Source of the DNA: Sphingomonadales bacterium
Lineage (GTDB): Bacteria; Pseudomonadota; Alphaproteobacteria; Sphingomonadales; Sphingomonadaceae
Assembly (NCBI GenBank): GCA_016714795.1
Contig: JADKCA010000004.1
Span: 353,501 to 417,500, forward strand
DNA length: 64,000 bases
Direction of reading: 5' to 3'
Shown piece by piece: positions 41,277 to 50,784 of this stretch. The notes beneath the pieces are model-generated. The model was not told the origin of the DNA and searched no databases. It saw only the letters and a list, made by a program, of their open reading frames with translations. Position 1 is the stretch's first letter, and every line of letters begins with the position of its first letter. Both the position numbers and the translations under genes were made by a program.

Positions 41277-42566
41277 ATGCCTGCCCCCAATCTGCGCCGC
41301 CTGTCGCCCGCGCTGGCGCTGACCCTGCTTGCCGGAATCGGCATTATCGGCTTCACCGATCGCATCATCATGAATGTGCTGGTGGAGCCGGTGAAGGCCG
41401 AATTCGGCCTGAGCGATACCGAAATCGGGCTGGTCAACGGGCTGGCCTTCGCGCTGCTCAACATCATTCTGGGATTGGTCGTGGCGCGCGTGGCAGAACG
41501 CTCGCGCCGGTTGACGCTGGTTGCCATCGGCACTTTCTTCTGGTCGCTCGCCACCGCAGCAACGGGTATGGCGCAAAGCTTCGTGCAGCTTCTGCTCGCG
41601 CGCATTGGTGTGGGAGTGGGGGAGGCCGTGGGCCTGCCCGCCACAGGATCGGTCATTGCCGATTATTTTCCGCCATCGCGCCGCGCGACGGCGCTGTCGA
41701 TCCTCAACCTGTCCGCGCCCATCGGTGCCTTGCTGGGGGCCTTGGGGGGCTCGATCATCGCGGCCCGCTGGGGTTGGCAATATGCGCTCTATGCGGCAGC
41801 CGTGCCGGGGCTGATCCTGGCGGTGCTGCTCCATGTGTTTCTGGAAGAACCACCGCGCGGACAGCATGACACTGTGGTGGATGCGGATGCGGTGCCCCCG
41901 ATGCGCGCTGTCCTGATGCGCTATTGGCAGCGCCGGACGATGCGTCACATGCTGATCGGCAATGCCATTGCCTCGATGATCGGCTTCGGCCTCAATGCTT
42001 TTGTTGCGTCATGGCTGGCCCGGCGCTTCGGCTTTTCGCTGGTGGAAGCCGGCGCGACGTCGGGTCTGGTCGCCAGTCTGCCCGCCGCGTTCAGCATCAC
42101 GGCGGCCGGCTGGCTGGGGGATCGCTGGGGCCGCACCAGCAAGCGTGCTTATGCCCTGATTCCGGCCATCTCCATGCTGGTGGCGACCCCGGTCTACATT
42201 CTGGGCGTCACGAACGGCAATGCCTTCTGGGCGGTGACGCTGATCGGCATCGCGGCGCTGGTGCAATATAGCTATATGGGCACCACATTCGCCGTGTTCC
42301 ACAACATGCTCCACCCGCGCATGCGCGCCACGGGATCGGCCTTTACCGGTCTGGTTTATTCGCTGGTAGGCGGCGGCTTCGGCCCGTTGTTGATGGGCGC
42401 GTTGAGCGACGGTCTGCAAGGCATCGCCCCCACGCCGGGCCATGCGCTGGCCTGGGCGATGGCGGGTGCGGCCACGCTCTATCTCTGGGCATCGCTTCAC
42501 TATTTCCTTGCCGCGCGCCATATTGAAGCCGAACTGGCGTTGCCCACCGATCCGGAGCCTGCATGA
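41277..42566 (+). CDS. MFS transporter (Spinster-like)
   Basis: The 429-residue, 12-helix protein has GFTDRIIMNVLVEPVKAEF, the same DR....PxK subfamily signature as two other MFS proteins here. ATG 41277 follows an in-frame TTG; GGAG lies just upstream. It follows scoB by 58 nt and overlaps the GST start, so transport, CoA activation and glutathione steps may be co-transcribed. The substrate is unknown. Confidence 0.88.
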   Translation: MPAPNLRRLSPALALTLLAGIGIIGFTDRIIMNVLVEPVKAEFGLSDTEIGLVNGLAFALLNIILGLVVARVAERSRRLTLVAIGTFFWSLATAATGMAQSFVQLLLARIGVGVGEAVGLPATGSVIADYFPPSRRATALSILNLSAPIGALLGALGGSIIAARWGWQYALYAAAVPGLILAVLLHVFLEEPPRGQHDTVVDADAVPPMRAVLMRYWQRRTMRHMLIGNAIASMIGFGLNAFVASWLARRFGFSLVEAGATSGLVASLPAAFSITAAGWLGDRWGRTSKRAYALIPAISMLVATPVYILGVTNGNAFWAVTLIGIAALVQYSYMGTTFAVFHNMLHPRMRATGSAFTGLVYSLVGGGFGPLLMGALSDGLQGIAPTPGHALAWAMAGAATLYLWASLHYFLAARHIEAELALPTDPEPA

Positions 42567-43246
42567 CCTACACATTGATCACCGCCAACCGAAACTATTC
42601 CAGCTGGAGCCTGCGCCCCTGGTTGCTGATGAAGGGCCTTGGCATCGCGTTTGAAGACCGGCTGGAACCCTTCACCAAGCCGGACAATTATGCCGAGTTC
42701 CGCGCTTTCTCTCCCACGGGGCAGGTGCCGGTGCTGCTGCATGAAGGGCGGACGATCCATGATTCGATGGGCATCGCGCTCTATCTGGCGGACCGGCACG
42801 ACGGCGTGTGGCCAGCCGATCCCGATGCGCGCGCCTGGGCGCAATGTGCTGCCGCAGAGATGCACAGCGGCTTTTCCGCGCTGCGCAATGATTGCACCAT
42901 GAATGTCGGCGTGCGGGCTCGCCCCAAACCCATGTCCGCCGCACTATCCGCCAATATCGCGCGGGTTCGCGAGCTGTGGGAAGAGGGGCTGGCGCGCTTT
43001 GGCGGGCCTTATCTGGCGGGCGCCCGTTTCAGTGCAGTCGATGCCTTTTTTGCTCCGGTCGCATGGCGGGTGCGGACCTATGGGCTGGATGTTGGCGCGG
43101 GGGCAGACTGGGTAGATGCCATCATCGCCCACCCGGCGATGCAGCAATGGGAGGCAGAAGCGCTGGCGGAAAGTTGGCGCGAAGGGGGGCATGAGGCCGA
43201 ATTGCGCGCCTGTGGCGACATCATTGCCGATCACCGCCGGTCATGA
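42563..43246 (+). CDS. Glutathione S-transferase
   Basis: The 227-residue protein has the thioredoxin-like N-domain with the catalytic Ser region ANRNYSSWSLRPW and the cis-Pro motif TGQVPVL, followed by DSMGIALYLAD. An all-helical C-domain contains YLAGARFSAVDAFF. The stop/start overlap with the MFS gene (ATGA) indicates co-translation. It precedes gshA, which makes the glutathione precursor; the shared location may be functional. Confidence 0.92.
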   Translation: MTYTLITANRNYSSWSLRPWLLMKGLGIAFEDRLEPFTKPDNYAEFRAFSPTGQVPVLLHEGRTIHDSMGIALYLADRHDGVWPADPDARAWAQCAAAEMHSGFSALRNDCTMNVGVRARPKPMSAALSANIARVRELWEEGLARFGGPYLAGARFSAVDAFFAPVAWRVRTYGLDVGAGADWVDAIIAHPAMQQWEAEALAESWREGGHEAELRACGDIIADHRRS

Positions 43247-43307
43247 GCATTCCGGTTGCATGCGAAAACTGGTTCACAGCCTGCCTCTTCCCCATTAAGG
43301 AACCGCG

Positions 43308-44681
43308 ATGAGCACACGAACCGGTTCAGATAAGCATGATCCGCGCATCACCTCGCGCGATGATCTCCTTTCCGTCTTTTCAGGCGGGGAGAAGCCGCGA
43401 GAGCGGTGGCGCATTGGCACCGAGCATGAAAAGTTCGTCTATCGCCGGGCAGACCGGCGCGCGCCCTCTTATGATGAGCCGGGCGGCATCCGCGATCTTC
43501 TGATGGCGCTCACCCGCTATGGCTGGGAACCGATCATGGAGGGTGGCAATGTCATCGCGCTGGGTGGCGAAGACGGCACCGTCAGTCTTGAGCCTGCTGG
43601 CCAGCTCGAACTCTCCGGTGCGCCTTTGCAGAACCTCCACCAGACCTGCGCCGAAACCGGGCGTCACCTCAAGCAGGTGAAGGAAGTGGGGGAGGAACTG
43701 GGTCTCGGTTTCCTCGGCCTTGGCATGTGGCCTGACAAGACCCGCGAAGAGCTGCCGATCATGCCCAAGGGCCGCTATGCCATCATGCTGCGGCACATGC
43801 CGCGTGTGGGGCAAATGGGGCTGGACATGATGCTGCGCACTTGCACCATCCAGACCAATCTCGATTATTCGAGCGAGGCGGACATGGTGAAAAAGTTCCG
43901 CGTCTCGCTCGCGCTGCAACCTTTGGGCACGGCACTGTTCGCCAATTCGCCGTTTACCGAAGGAAAGGTCAACGGCTTCCGTTCCTATCGCAGCCATATC
44001 TGGACCGATACCGATCCGGCGCGCACCGGCATGCTGCCCTTCGTGTTCGAAGACGGGTTCGGCTATGAGCGGTACGCCGACTATGCGCTCGATGTGCCGA
44101 TGTATTTTGTCTATCGCGACGGCAAATATATCGACGCGGCGGGCCAGAGCTTCCGGGATTTTCTGGACGGCAAACTGCCGGCGCTGCCGGGCGAAACGCC
44201 CTTGTTGTCTGACTGGGTGGACCATCTCTCTACCGCATTCCCTGAAGTGCGGCTGAAGAGCTTCCTTGAAATGCGCGGCAGCGATGGCGGGCGCTGGAAC
44301 AAGATCTGCGCACTGCCTGCTCTCTGGGTGGGGCTGCTCTATGATCAAGGCGCGCTCGACGCAGCCTGGGATCTGGTCAAGGATTGGACTATCGAGGACC
44401 ATCTGCGCATCCGCAGCGCCGTGCCCAAGCATGGCCTGCAAACCGAAGCGCCGGGCGGGGGTGATTTTCAGACGCTTGCCAAGCAGGTGCTCGCTATCGC
44501 GCATGACGGGCTGGCCGCGCGCGGCGAGGTTAATTCGCTGGGCGAAAATGAAACCGCTTTCCTCAATCCGCTTCACACCATTGCAGACACGGGCAAATCC
44601 CCGGCGGATGTTTTGCTGGACAAATATGAAGGCGAATGGGGCGGTGATCTGTCGCACATTTATGATGAGCTGAGTTTCTGA
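43308..44681 (+). CDS. gshA: Glutamate-cysteine ligase (plant/alphaproteobacterial type)
   Basis: This enzyme makes gamma-glutamylcysteine, the first step of glutathione synthesis, using ATP. The 457-residue protein has the family's RWRIGTEHEKF start, GGNVIALGG, SLEPAGQLELSGAPL, FRSYRSHIWTDTD and LEMRGSDGG. This size and motif set fit GCS group 3 rather than the E. coli form. It lies 61 nt after the GST. Confidence 0.94.
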   Translation: MSTRTGSDKHDPRITSRDDLLSVFSGGEKPRERWRIGTEHEKFVYRRADRRAPSYDEPGGIRDLLMALTRYGWEPIMEGGNVIALGGEDGTVSLEPAGQLELSGAPLQNLHQTCAETGRHLKQVKEVGEELGLGFLGLGMWPDKTREELPIMPKGRYAIMLRHMPRVGQMGLDMMLRTCTIQTNLDYSSEADMVKKFRVSLALQPLGTALFANSPFTEGKVNGFRSYRSHIWTDTDPARTGMLPFVFEDGFGYERYADYALDVPMYFVYRDGKYIDAAGQSFRDFLDGKLPALPGETPLLSDWVDHLSTAFPEVRLKSFLEMRGSDGGRWNKICALPALWVGLLYDQGALDAAWDLVKDWTIEDHLRIRSAVPKHGLQTEAPGGGDFQTLAKQVLAIAHDGLAARGEVNSLGENETAFLNPLHTIADTGKSPADVLLDKYEGEWGGDLSHIYDELSF

Positions 44682-44763
44682 AGCCGGGGCACAACCCTTC
44701 GGCGAAAGCGACACGTCCAATCGCGCATTGCAATTCCCCACGCGCCCGATAGATATTGGCGTC

Positions 44764-46800
44764 ATGACGCAACCGCACGGGTATGACGCGGACTCCGAAG
44801 AGGAGTGGGACGAGGCGTGGGAGGATGATGATCCGTCCGCGCCGCCCGGTCTTGACGAAACGCTCGCCCCACCTTCGCCATGGCCGCGCCGATGGCTGTG
44901 GACCAAGCGCATCGCGGGTGTGCTGTTCCTGTTGTTCATCGTCATGCTGGGCTGGCTGCTGATCACCGCACCGCTGTCCAAGTCGCTCGAACCCCTCGCG
45001 CCGCCGCGCCTGACCTTGCTTGCAGCAGACGGGCAGGAAATTGCGCAAAATGGCGCGATCATCGAAGCGCCGGTGCAGGCGGCCAAGCTGCCGCCGCATG
45101 TGAAACAGGCGTTCATGGCGATCGAGGACCGGCGTTTCCAATCGCATTGGGGGGTTGATCCGCGCGGGCTGGCGCGCGCTTTCTGGAACAATCTGACAGG
45201 CGGGCCGGTGCAGGGCGGCTCCACCATCACGCAGCAACTGGCGAAGATCACCTTCCTCTCTTCCGAACGCAGCTATACGCGCAAGGCGCGCGAAATGCTG
45301 ATTGCCTTCTGGCTGGAGGCGCGGCTTTCGAAGGACCAGATCCTCGAACGCTATCTCTCCAACGTCTATTTCGGCGACAATATTTATGGGTTGCGCGCGG
45401 CCTCGCTCCATTATTTCTACCGCCAGCCGGAGCGGCTGACGTTGCCTCAGGCGGCGATGCTCGCCGGGCTGGTGCAGGCTCCGTCGCGGCTGGCGCCCAC
45501 GCGCAACATGAAGGGCGCGCGCAAGCGGGCGCAGATGGTGCTCAACGCCATGGTGTCCACCGGTGCGATCACGGCGGAAACGGCGGCAGCCACAACGCCC
45601 GCCAGCATTGATCAGCGTTTTCGCCCGACATTGCCCACCGGCACTTATTTTGCCGATTGGGCAATGAAGCAGGCGCGCGACGTGGCGGGGGACAGCTATG
45701 GCACAGCCAGGGTGAAGACCACGCTGGATGCCCGGCTGCAACGCGCGGCGCGCAATGCCATCAACCGGGCCGGGCTGGGCAATGCGCAGGTGGCATTGGT
45801 TGCCATGCGCCCCAATGGCGAAGTGGTCGCCATGCTGGGTGGACGGAATTACGAGGCCTCGCCCTTCAACCGCGCCACGCAGGCGCTGCGCCAGCCGGGC
45901 TCCACCTTCAAGCTGTTCGTTTATACGGCCGCGCTGCGCGACGGGATGGAGCCGGATGATCTGGTGGATGACAGCGAGATCACCACCGGCACCTACCGCC
46001 CGAAAAACAGCGACGGGCGCTATCGCGGGCAGATCAGCCTGGAACGGGCCTTTGCGGCATCCAGCAACACGGCGGCAGTGCGCCTCTACACGCAATTGGG
46101 CAGCGACAAGGTGATTCGTGCCGCACGCGATCTGGGCATCAAAAGTGCGCTGGCCAAGGGAGATCCCAGTCTGGCGCTGGGTACGTCCGACCTGACGCTG
46201 CTGGAACTGACGGCGGCCTATGCCGGGGTGGCGGGCAACCGCTGGCCGGTCGAACCGGTCGCGCTCAAGCAGGAGGAGCAGGGCTTTTTCGAAAAGCTGC
46301 TCAGCCCGCAGCGCAGCTTTGGCAGCGATGTGCAAGAGGGTTTGCTGACCCTCCTCAAGGCCAATGTGAACCAGGGCACGGGCAGTGCCGCGCGCCTCGC
46401 CATCCCCGCTTATGGCAAGACCGGGACGACGCAGGACAGCCGTGATGCGCTGTTTATCGGTTTCGCGGGCGATCTGGTGGTGGGCGTCTGGGTGGGGCGT
46501 GACGACAATCAGCCGCTCAAGGGCGTATCTGGCGGCGGCGTGCCTGCGCGCATCTGGCGGGATTTCATGAGCCAGGCGATCAAGGGTGCCGGGCCGGTTG
46601 CGCCCAAGCCCAAACCGGGCAAGTCCGAACCGGATCTGCCCGCGCTGCCGCCGCTCGATCTGGACATCGACGCGCCAGAAATCGAACTTGGCAATGATTC
46701 GAGCGTGACGTTCAAGTCCGGCATTGGCGGCGTGAAGCTGGACGTGCGGCTGGACAAGGACGGGGTCTCGGTCACACCGGGCGAAAAGGACAAGCCATGA
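44764..46800 (+). CDS. Class A penicillin-binding protein (bifunctional transglycosylase/transpeptidase)
   Basis: The 678-residue inner-membrane enzyme has an acidic cytosolic N-tail, one membrane helix (GVLFLLFIVMLGWLLI) and a GT51 transglycosylase domain with AIEDRRF and GGSTITQQ. The transpeptidase domain follows with SxxK in PGSTFK, SSN and KTGTT. It polymerises and crosslinks peptidoglycan. The tail after about 610 is Pro/Asp-rich. It overlaps the next gene by ATGA. Confidence 0.95.
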   Translation: MTQPHGYDADSEEEWDEAWEDDDPSAPPGLDETLAPPSPWPRRWLWTKRIAGVLFLLFIVMLGWLLITAPLSKSLEPLAPPRLTLLAADGQEIAQNGAIIEAPVQAAKLPPHVKQAFMAIEDRRFQSHWGVDPRGLARAFWNNLTGGPVQGGSTITQQLAKITFLSSERSYTRKAREMLIAFWLEARLSKDQILERYLSNVYFGDNIYGLRAASLHYFYRQPERLTLPQAAMLAGLVQAPSRLAPTRNMKGARKRAQMVLNAMVSTGAITAETAAATTPASIDQRFRPTLPTGTYFADWAMKQARDVAGDSYGTARVKTTLDARLQRAARNAINRAGLGNAQVALVAMRPNGEVVAMLGGRNYEASPFNRATQALRQPGSTFKLFVYTAALRDGMEPDDLVDDSEITTGTYRPKNSDGRYRGQISLERAFAASSNTAAVRLYTQLGSDKVIRAARDLGIKSALAKGDPSLALGTSDLTLLELTAAYAGVAGNRWPVEPVALKQEEQGFFEKLLSPQRSFGSDVQEGLLTLLKANVNQGTGSAARLAIPAYGKTGTTQDSRDALFIGFAGDLVVGVWVGRDDNQPLKGVSGGGVPARIWRDFMSQAIKGAGPVAPKPKPGKSEPDLPALPPLDLDIDAPEIELGNDSSVTFKSGIGGVKLDVRLDKDGVSVTPGEKDKP

Positions 46801-47534
46801 CTGCAAGCCTCGTGGATCGCGGAGACGGCATCCGGCTTGCCGCGCGCTTCCGCGCCGGGGCTGGGCCAGTGATCGTCTTCCTGCCCGGTTATGCGTCTGA
46901 TATGACCGGGGACAAGGCCACCGCGCTGGACGCCTGGGCCGCTGAACAGGGCCGCGCCATGCTGCGGCTCGATTATTCGGGATGCGGAGAAAGCGGGGGC
47001 GCGTTTCTGGATGGTACGCTCACCCGCTGGCGCGATGATGCGGCGGTCCTGATTGATCATTTTGCCCCCGATGCGCCACTGCTGCTGGTCGGCTCTTCGA
47101 TGGGCGGCTGGATTGGGTTGCTGCTGGCCGAATCGCTTGGCGCACACGTGACGGGGCTGGTGGGCATTGCCGCAGCGCCGGACTTTACCGAATGGAGCTT
47201 TGGCCGGGCAGAACGCGCGGCGCTGGTGGATGCGACGCTCTATCGCAATTCGCCCTACATGGCCGATCCGATGGCGTTCACCCGCGCGTTCTGGGAGAGC
47301 GGGCAAGCGAGCCTGATGCTCGATCGGACGATAGCCATAAATGTCCCGGTGCGGTTGCTCCACGGCCAACGTGATGACAGCGTGCCGTGGGACATTGCAA
47401 CGCGCACCGCTGCCGCGCTCCGTTCAGCCGATGTGCAGGTGACTTTGGTCAAAGATGGCGATCATCGCCTGTCGCGCCCTCAGGATCTGGATCTTCTGGT
47501 GCGCACGGTTGCCAGCCTTGGAGTTTCCGCTTGA
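46797..47534 (+). CDS. Alpha/beta hydrolase
   Basis: The 245-residue enzyme has the nucleophile elbow GSSMGG, an oxyanion region FLPGYASDMTG, the acid in HGQRDDSVP and His in DGDHRLS. Its size and DYSGCGESGG resemble ABHD10-like thioesterases or small serine esterases. It overlaps the PBP stop by 4 nt and the following gene by TTGA. Confidence 0.88.
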   Translation: MTASLVDRGDGIRLAARFRAGAGPVIVFLPGYASDMTGDKATALDAWAAEQGRAMLRLDYSGCGESGGAFLDGTLTRWRDDAAVLIDHFAPDAPLLLVGSSMGGWIGLLLAESLGAHVTGLVGIAAAPDFTEWSFGRAERAALVDATLYRNSPYMADPMAFTRAFWESGQASLMLDRTIAINVPVRLLHGQRDDSVPWDIATRTAAALRSADVQVTLVKDGDHRLSRPQDLDLLVRTVASLGVSA

Positions 47535-48259
47535 TCCCTGTCCTGCTGCTCGCCGCGTCCGAACCTGCCAAAGCCCCCGGTATTGAGGAACAGCGCTTCA
47601 TCGAATGTGTGGCAGAGGTTGAAGCGAATGCGGACGCCGCCATCCGCTCTGCCGAAAATTGGAGATTGTCCGGCGGCGGCCTCAATGCACGGCTGTGCCT
47701 GGGTTTGGCTTATGCGCAGCTCAAGCGCTGGCCCGCAGCGCAGCTCGCCTTTGAACTGGCGGCCAAAGAGGCCGAACGGAACCGGGACGGGCGCTCGGCA
47801 GGCTTCTGGGTGCAATCGGGCAATGCGGCGCTGGCGGGCGGACTCCACCGGCAGGCACGCAATGCGCTGGACAGTGCGCTGTCTTCCGGGTTGCTGAAGG
47901 GCGCGGAAGAAGGCGAGGCGCATCTCGATCGCGCCCGTGCCTCTGCTGCATTGGGTGAATTTGCGCCCGCCCGCGCCGATATTGATGCCGCGCTCAAGCT
48001 CATCCCTGCCGATCCGCTGGCCTGGCTGCTCTCAGCCACGCTGGCGCGGCGCGAGGGCAATCTCACCCGCGCGGCTGCCGACATTGAAGAGGCTGCCAGA
48101 CGTTCTCCCGATGATGCAGCCGTGGCACTGGAAGCGGGCAACATCGCCATTCTGAGCGGTGCGCCGGATGCAGCCAAGCGCGCGTGGCAGGCGGCGGTGA
48201 AGAACGGAGCAGACAGCGTTGCGGGCAAGGCCGCTGCCGAGGCGCTCAAGCAGTTTTGA
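47531..48259 (+). CDS. TPR-repeat protein, secreted or membrane-linked
   Basis: The 242-residue protein starts at TTG (47531), overlapping the hydrolase stop, with a short hydrophobic start (IPVLLLAASEPA). The rest is helical repeats of TPR type, with A-rich 34-residue units (WPAAQLAFELAAKEAERN, ARADIDAALKLIPADPLAWL). Function unknown; it is probably a scaffold acting with the PBP or hydrolase. Confidence 0.72.
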   Translation: MIPVLLLAASEPAKAPGIEEQRFIECVAEVEANADAAIRSAENWRLSGGGLNARLCLGLAYAQLKRWPAAQLAFELAAKEAERNRDGRSAGFWVQSGNAALAGGLHRQARNALDSALSSGLLKGAEEGEAHLDRARASAALGEFAPARADIDAALKLIPADPLAWLLSATLARREGNLTRAAADIEEAARRSPDDAAVALEAGNIAILSGAPDAAKRAWQAAVKNGADSVAGKAAAEALKQF

Positions 48260-48268
48260 GGCCAGCCT

Positions 48269-49015
48269 TCACATATGCAGAAAGGGCGGATCGGGCACCT
48301 GCTGCCGCGCCTCGTTGAGCAGACGCCCCCACATCGCAGACAGCATCCGGAAATATTCGTCCTGCGCATCGATCCGGCGGCGGATGACGGGCTGGGCGCG
48401 GTCCGCCGGAATCACGATCATGTCGAGCGGCAAGCCGACCGACAGGTTGGACCGCATCGTCGAATCGAACGAGATCAGGCCCACTTTGACGGCTTCATCG
48501 AGCAGCGAATCCCATTGCAGCGCGCGGTCAAGGATCGGCTTGCCATATTTCAGTTCGCCAATCTGGGCATAGGGGCAGTCCTGCTGTGTCTCGATGCAAT
48601 TGCCTTCGGGATAGATGAGGTAGAGCTTGTGCACTTCCTCGCCCACGCGCCCTGCCAGCAGCAGCGATACATCGGCATTGATGCTGGTGCCTTCCAGTGT
48701 CCGGCCCACTTCGCGGCGGGCGATCACGAGCGCTTCTCCCACCAGTTCCGCCACGCGGAACATGCTGGGGGCCTGATCGATGAAGCGGCGCGGCTCGCCG
48801 TCCTGAAGCGGCTCCAGGCCTTCTTTCAGAATCGACAGCATCGCCTGCGTGACGGAGAGCGATCCAGCCGAAGCCGCAACAATCAGTCGTTCGCCATCAT
48901 CAGCCAGCGTGTGCAGCTTCTTGTAGGTCGAGACATTGTCGATCCCGGCATTGGTCCGCGTGTCTGCAATGACGACGATACCCGTTTGCAGGCGCATGCC
49001 CACGCAATAAGTCAC
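48269..49015 (-). CDS. Anbu/BPH proteasome-related peptidase
   Basis: The 248-residue protein begins MTYCVGMRLQ, with Thr2 as the putative N-terminal nucleophile. The protein has GIVVIADTRTNAGIDN and IVAASAGSLSV, as in Anbu, the open-ring relative of the proteasome beta subunit. It lies in the classic Anbu cluster with a transglutaminase-like protein, an alpha-E protein and an ATP-grasp (next three genes), all leftward. The cluster's role is unknown; peptide synthesis/processing has been proposed. Confidence 0.92.
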   Translation of the reverse strand: MTYCVGMRLQTGIVVIADTRTNAGIDNVSTYKKLHTLADDGERLIVAASAGSLSVTQAMLSILKEGLEPLQDGEPRRFIDQAPSMFRVAELVGEALVIARREVGRTLEGTSINADVSLLLAGRVGEEVHKLYLIYPEGNCIETQQDCPYAQIGELKYGKPILDRALQWDSLLDEAVKVGLISFDSTMRSNLSVGLPLDMIVIPADRAQPVIRRRIDAQDEYFRMLSAMWGRLLNEARQQVPDPPFLHM

Positions 49016-49033
49016 CCCCTGCCCCTTTCGAAT

Positions 49034-49852
49034 TTACTGGCTTTGCCCAGCCTCTACATGCACGGCAACGTCCAGCTCTTCAATACCGCCACCCATGCGG
49101 GTGCCGGAAAGTGGCGTTGAATCACTCGCATCGAGCCCGATCGCCACACGGACATAGGTTTCGCCGGGCTGGCGGCCCATTGAAGGGTCAAAGCCAAACC
49201 AGCCCAGATCTTCAACATGCACCTCCACCCAGCAATGGGCGCTCCGGTGGTTGCGGACATTGGGGCCGTCCAGACAATGGCCGGACACGAACCGGGCGGG
49301 CAGCCCTGCCGCGCGCGCGGCGGCAATCATCACCTGAGCCGCATCGCGGGTGCTGGCCTCGCCTTGGGCAAAGGCTTCCGCCGCCGTGCGCGCTTTGGGT
49401 GAGCGCCCGGCGCGCAGCCCCAGCCGCTCGAACAAGGCAATATTCAGCGTCTCCGCACGGCGTTGTGGCGATGCAACAGCGCCACAAACACCGGATACGA
49501 AATTCCGGATCGCTTCATCGGGCCGGGTCAGCCCCGTCTGGCGCAGGAACAGAACCGGTGGCAGCGTCTCCACCGTGCCCGTCAGCGGCCCGGCATGGGC
49601 GTAAGTCACAGCCTCACCGCGCACCACGATCTCGACATGATCGACCGGTCCGTCGACATAGAGCATGGTGGAGATGTTGCCGTAACCGTCTGTGCCGCGG
49701 CGCAGGCGCGCATCGCAATCCACGTCGATCGACCAGTCGATCACCGATTGCGCGCCATCGTCCTGCGGGGTCATCCGCAACAGCTGGACAACGCGCGCCT
49801 GAGGCTCGCTGAAGGTGTAACGGGTGCGATGATCAATCGAAATGCGCATCAC
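49034..49852 (-). CDS. Transglutaminase-like protein lacking the catalytic Cys
   Basis: The 272-residue protein has the transglutaminase core RPDEAIRNFV, GLPARFVSGH, HRSAHCWVEV (H206) and WFGFDPS (D222). Where the family has G-x-C-R/Q-D the sequence reads GEASTRDAAQ, so Cys is replaced by Thr168 (with Ser167 beside it) and the following His by Gln. The plus strand at 49326-49366 confirms the codons. It may be an inactive scaffold or a Ser/Thr variant. It overlaps the alpha-E gene by 4 nt and precedes Anbu. Confidence 0.9.
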   Translation of the reverse strand: MMRISIDHRTRYTFSEPQARVVQLLRMTPQDDGAQSVIDWSIDVDCDARLRRGTDGYGNISTMLYVDGPVDHVEIVVRGEAVTYAHAGPLTGTVETLPPVLFLRQTGLTRPDEAIRNFVSGVCGAVASPQRRAETLNIALFERLGLRAGRSPKARTAAEAFAQGEASTRDAAQVMIAAARAAGLPARFVSGHCLDGPNVRNHRSAHCWVEVHVEDLGWFGFDPSMGRQPGETYVRVAIGLDASDSTPLSGTRMGGGIEELDVAVHVEAGQSQ

Positions 49853-50784
49853 AAAAACCTGAACTGGCGCGCAATGGCAAGGTCCAGCGCGGCATTGTCA
49901 TGAAGAAAGGCGGTCAGATATTCGTGCAGCCCGCCCGCGATGATGGAGGAAACGCGGGCTTCGCGCAGCGCCGCCAGCCGCCGCCGCGCCAGCCGGTCCG
50001 CTTCGCCCTGCGCGCCCGACACTGTGCCGAGCTCGCCCAGCATGGCGACAATCTCTTCGCAGCTGGCCACCAGAGAGCGCGGCATTTCGCGCCGCAGCAC
50101 CAGCAGTTCGATGACCGGGGCCGCCTGCAATCCGTCACGATAGAGCCAGCGATAGGCGTTGACGGCGGATACGGTGTGCAGGATCGTCTGCCACTGGTCG
50201 CGGTCCACCACGCCGCCCACGGTTTCGCCTTCGGGCAGCAGCAGATGATATTTCACATCGAGCAGGCGGGCGGTGCTGTCCGCGCGCTCCACGCTTTCGC
50301 CCAGTTTCAGGAACCAGCTTGATGGGTTGTGCAGCATCCGCCCGACCGCGCCGTCAAAGCCTCGGGTCTCATTCTCCGCCTGCTGGACCAGTTCGAGCGT
50401 ATCCTGTGTATCACCGGGTGCGGCGCGGCCCTGAAACAGCAGCCAGGCCCGGTTGATCGAACTCCACGCTTCACGCGAAAGCGCCGTCCGCACAGCCTTG
50501 GCATTGTCGCGCGCGCGATCAAGGCAGGACACGACCGATCCGGGATGGCTGGTGTCGAGCGTCAGGAAATGAGTCGCCGCCTCCTGCGTCACGGCCTGAC
50601 CTGTGGTCAGATAATCTGCCTCTACGCCGAGCACGGTCAGCGCACTCAGCCAGGCCTGCTCGCCTGAAGGCCTGGTGGACAAGGCATCGAGCCGCAGCGT
50701 GGCTTCCACCAGACGCGCGGTGAATTCCGCCCGCTCCACATAGCGGCCCAGCCAGTAGAGGCAGGAAGCCGTGCGGCTCAGCAT
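49849..50784 (-). CDS. Alpha-E domain protein (DUF403)
   Basis: The 311-residue all-helical protein has the DUF403 start MLSRTASCLYWLGRYVERAE, then DRARDNAKAVRTALS, LGESVERADSTARLLDVKYH and DRLARRRLAALREA. Alpha-E proteins co-occur with ATP-grasp and transglutaminase proteins in Anbu clusters. It overlaps the ATP-grasp gene by 7 nt and the transglutaminase gene by 4 nt. Activity is unknown. Confidence 0.92.
   Translation of the reverse strand: MLSRTASCLYWLGRYVERAEFTARLVEATLRLDALSTRPSGEQAWLSALTVLGVEADYLTTGQAVTQEAATHFLTLDTSHPGSVVSCLDRARDNAKAVRTALSREAWSSINRAWLLFQGRAAPGDTQDTLELVQQAENETRGFDGAVGRMLHNPSSWFLKLGESVERADSTARLLDVKYHLLLPEGETVGGVVDRDQWQTILHTVSAVNAYRWLYRDGLQAAPVIELLVLRREMPRSLVASCEEIVAMLGELGTVSGAQGEADRLARRRLAALREARVSSIIAGGLHEYLTAFLHDNAALDLAIARQFRFL

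Noticed and set aside
43380..45251. Open frame of 623 codons opposite gshA and the PBP
   Set aside because: Spans two real genes on the other strand; no domain.
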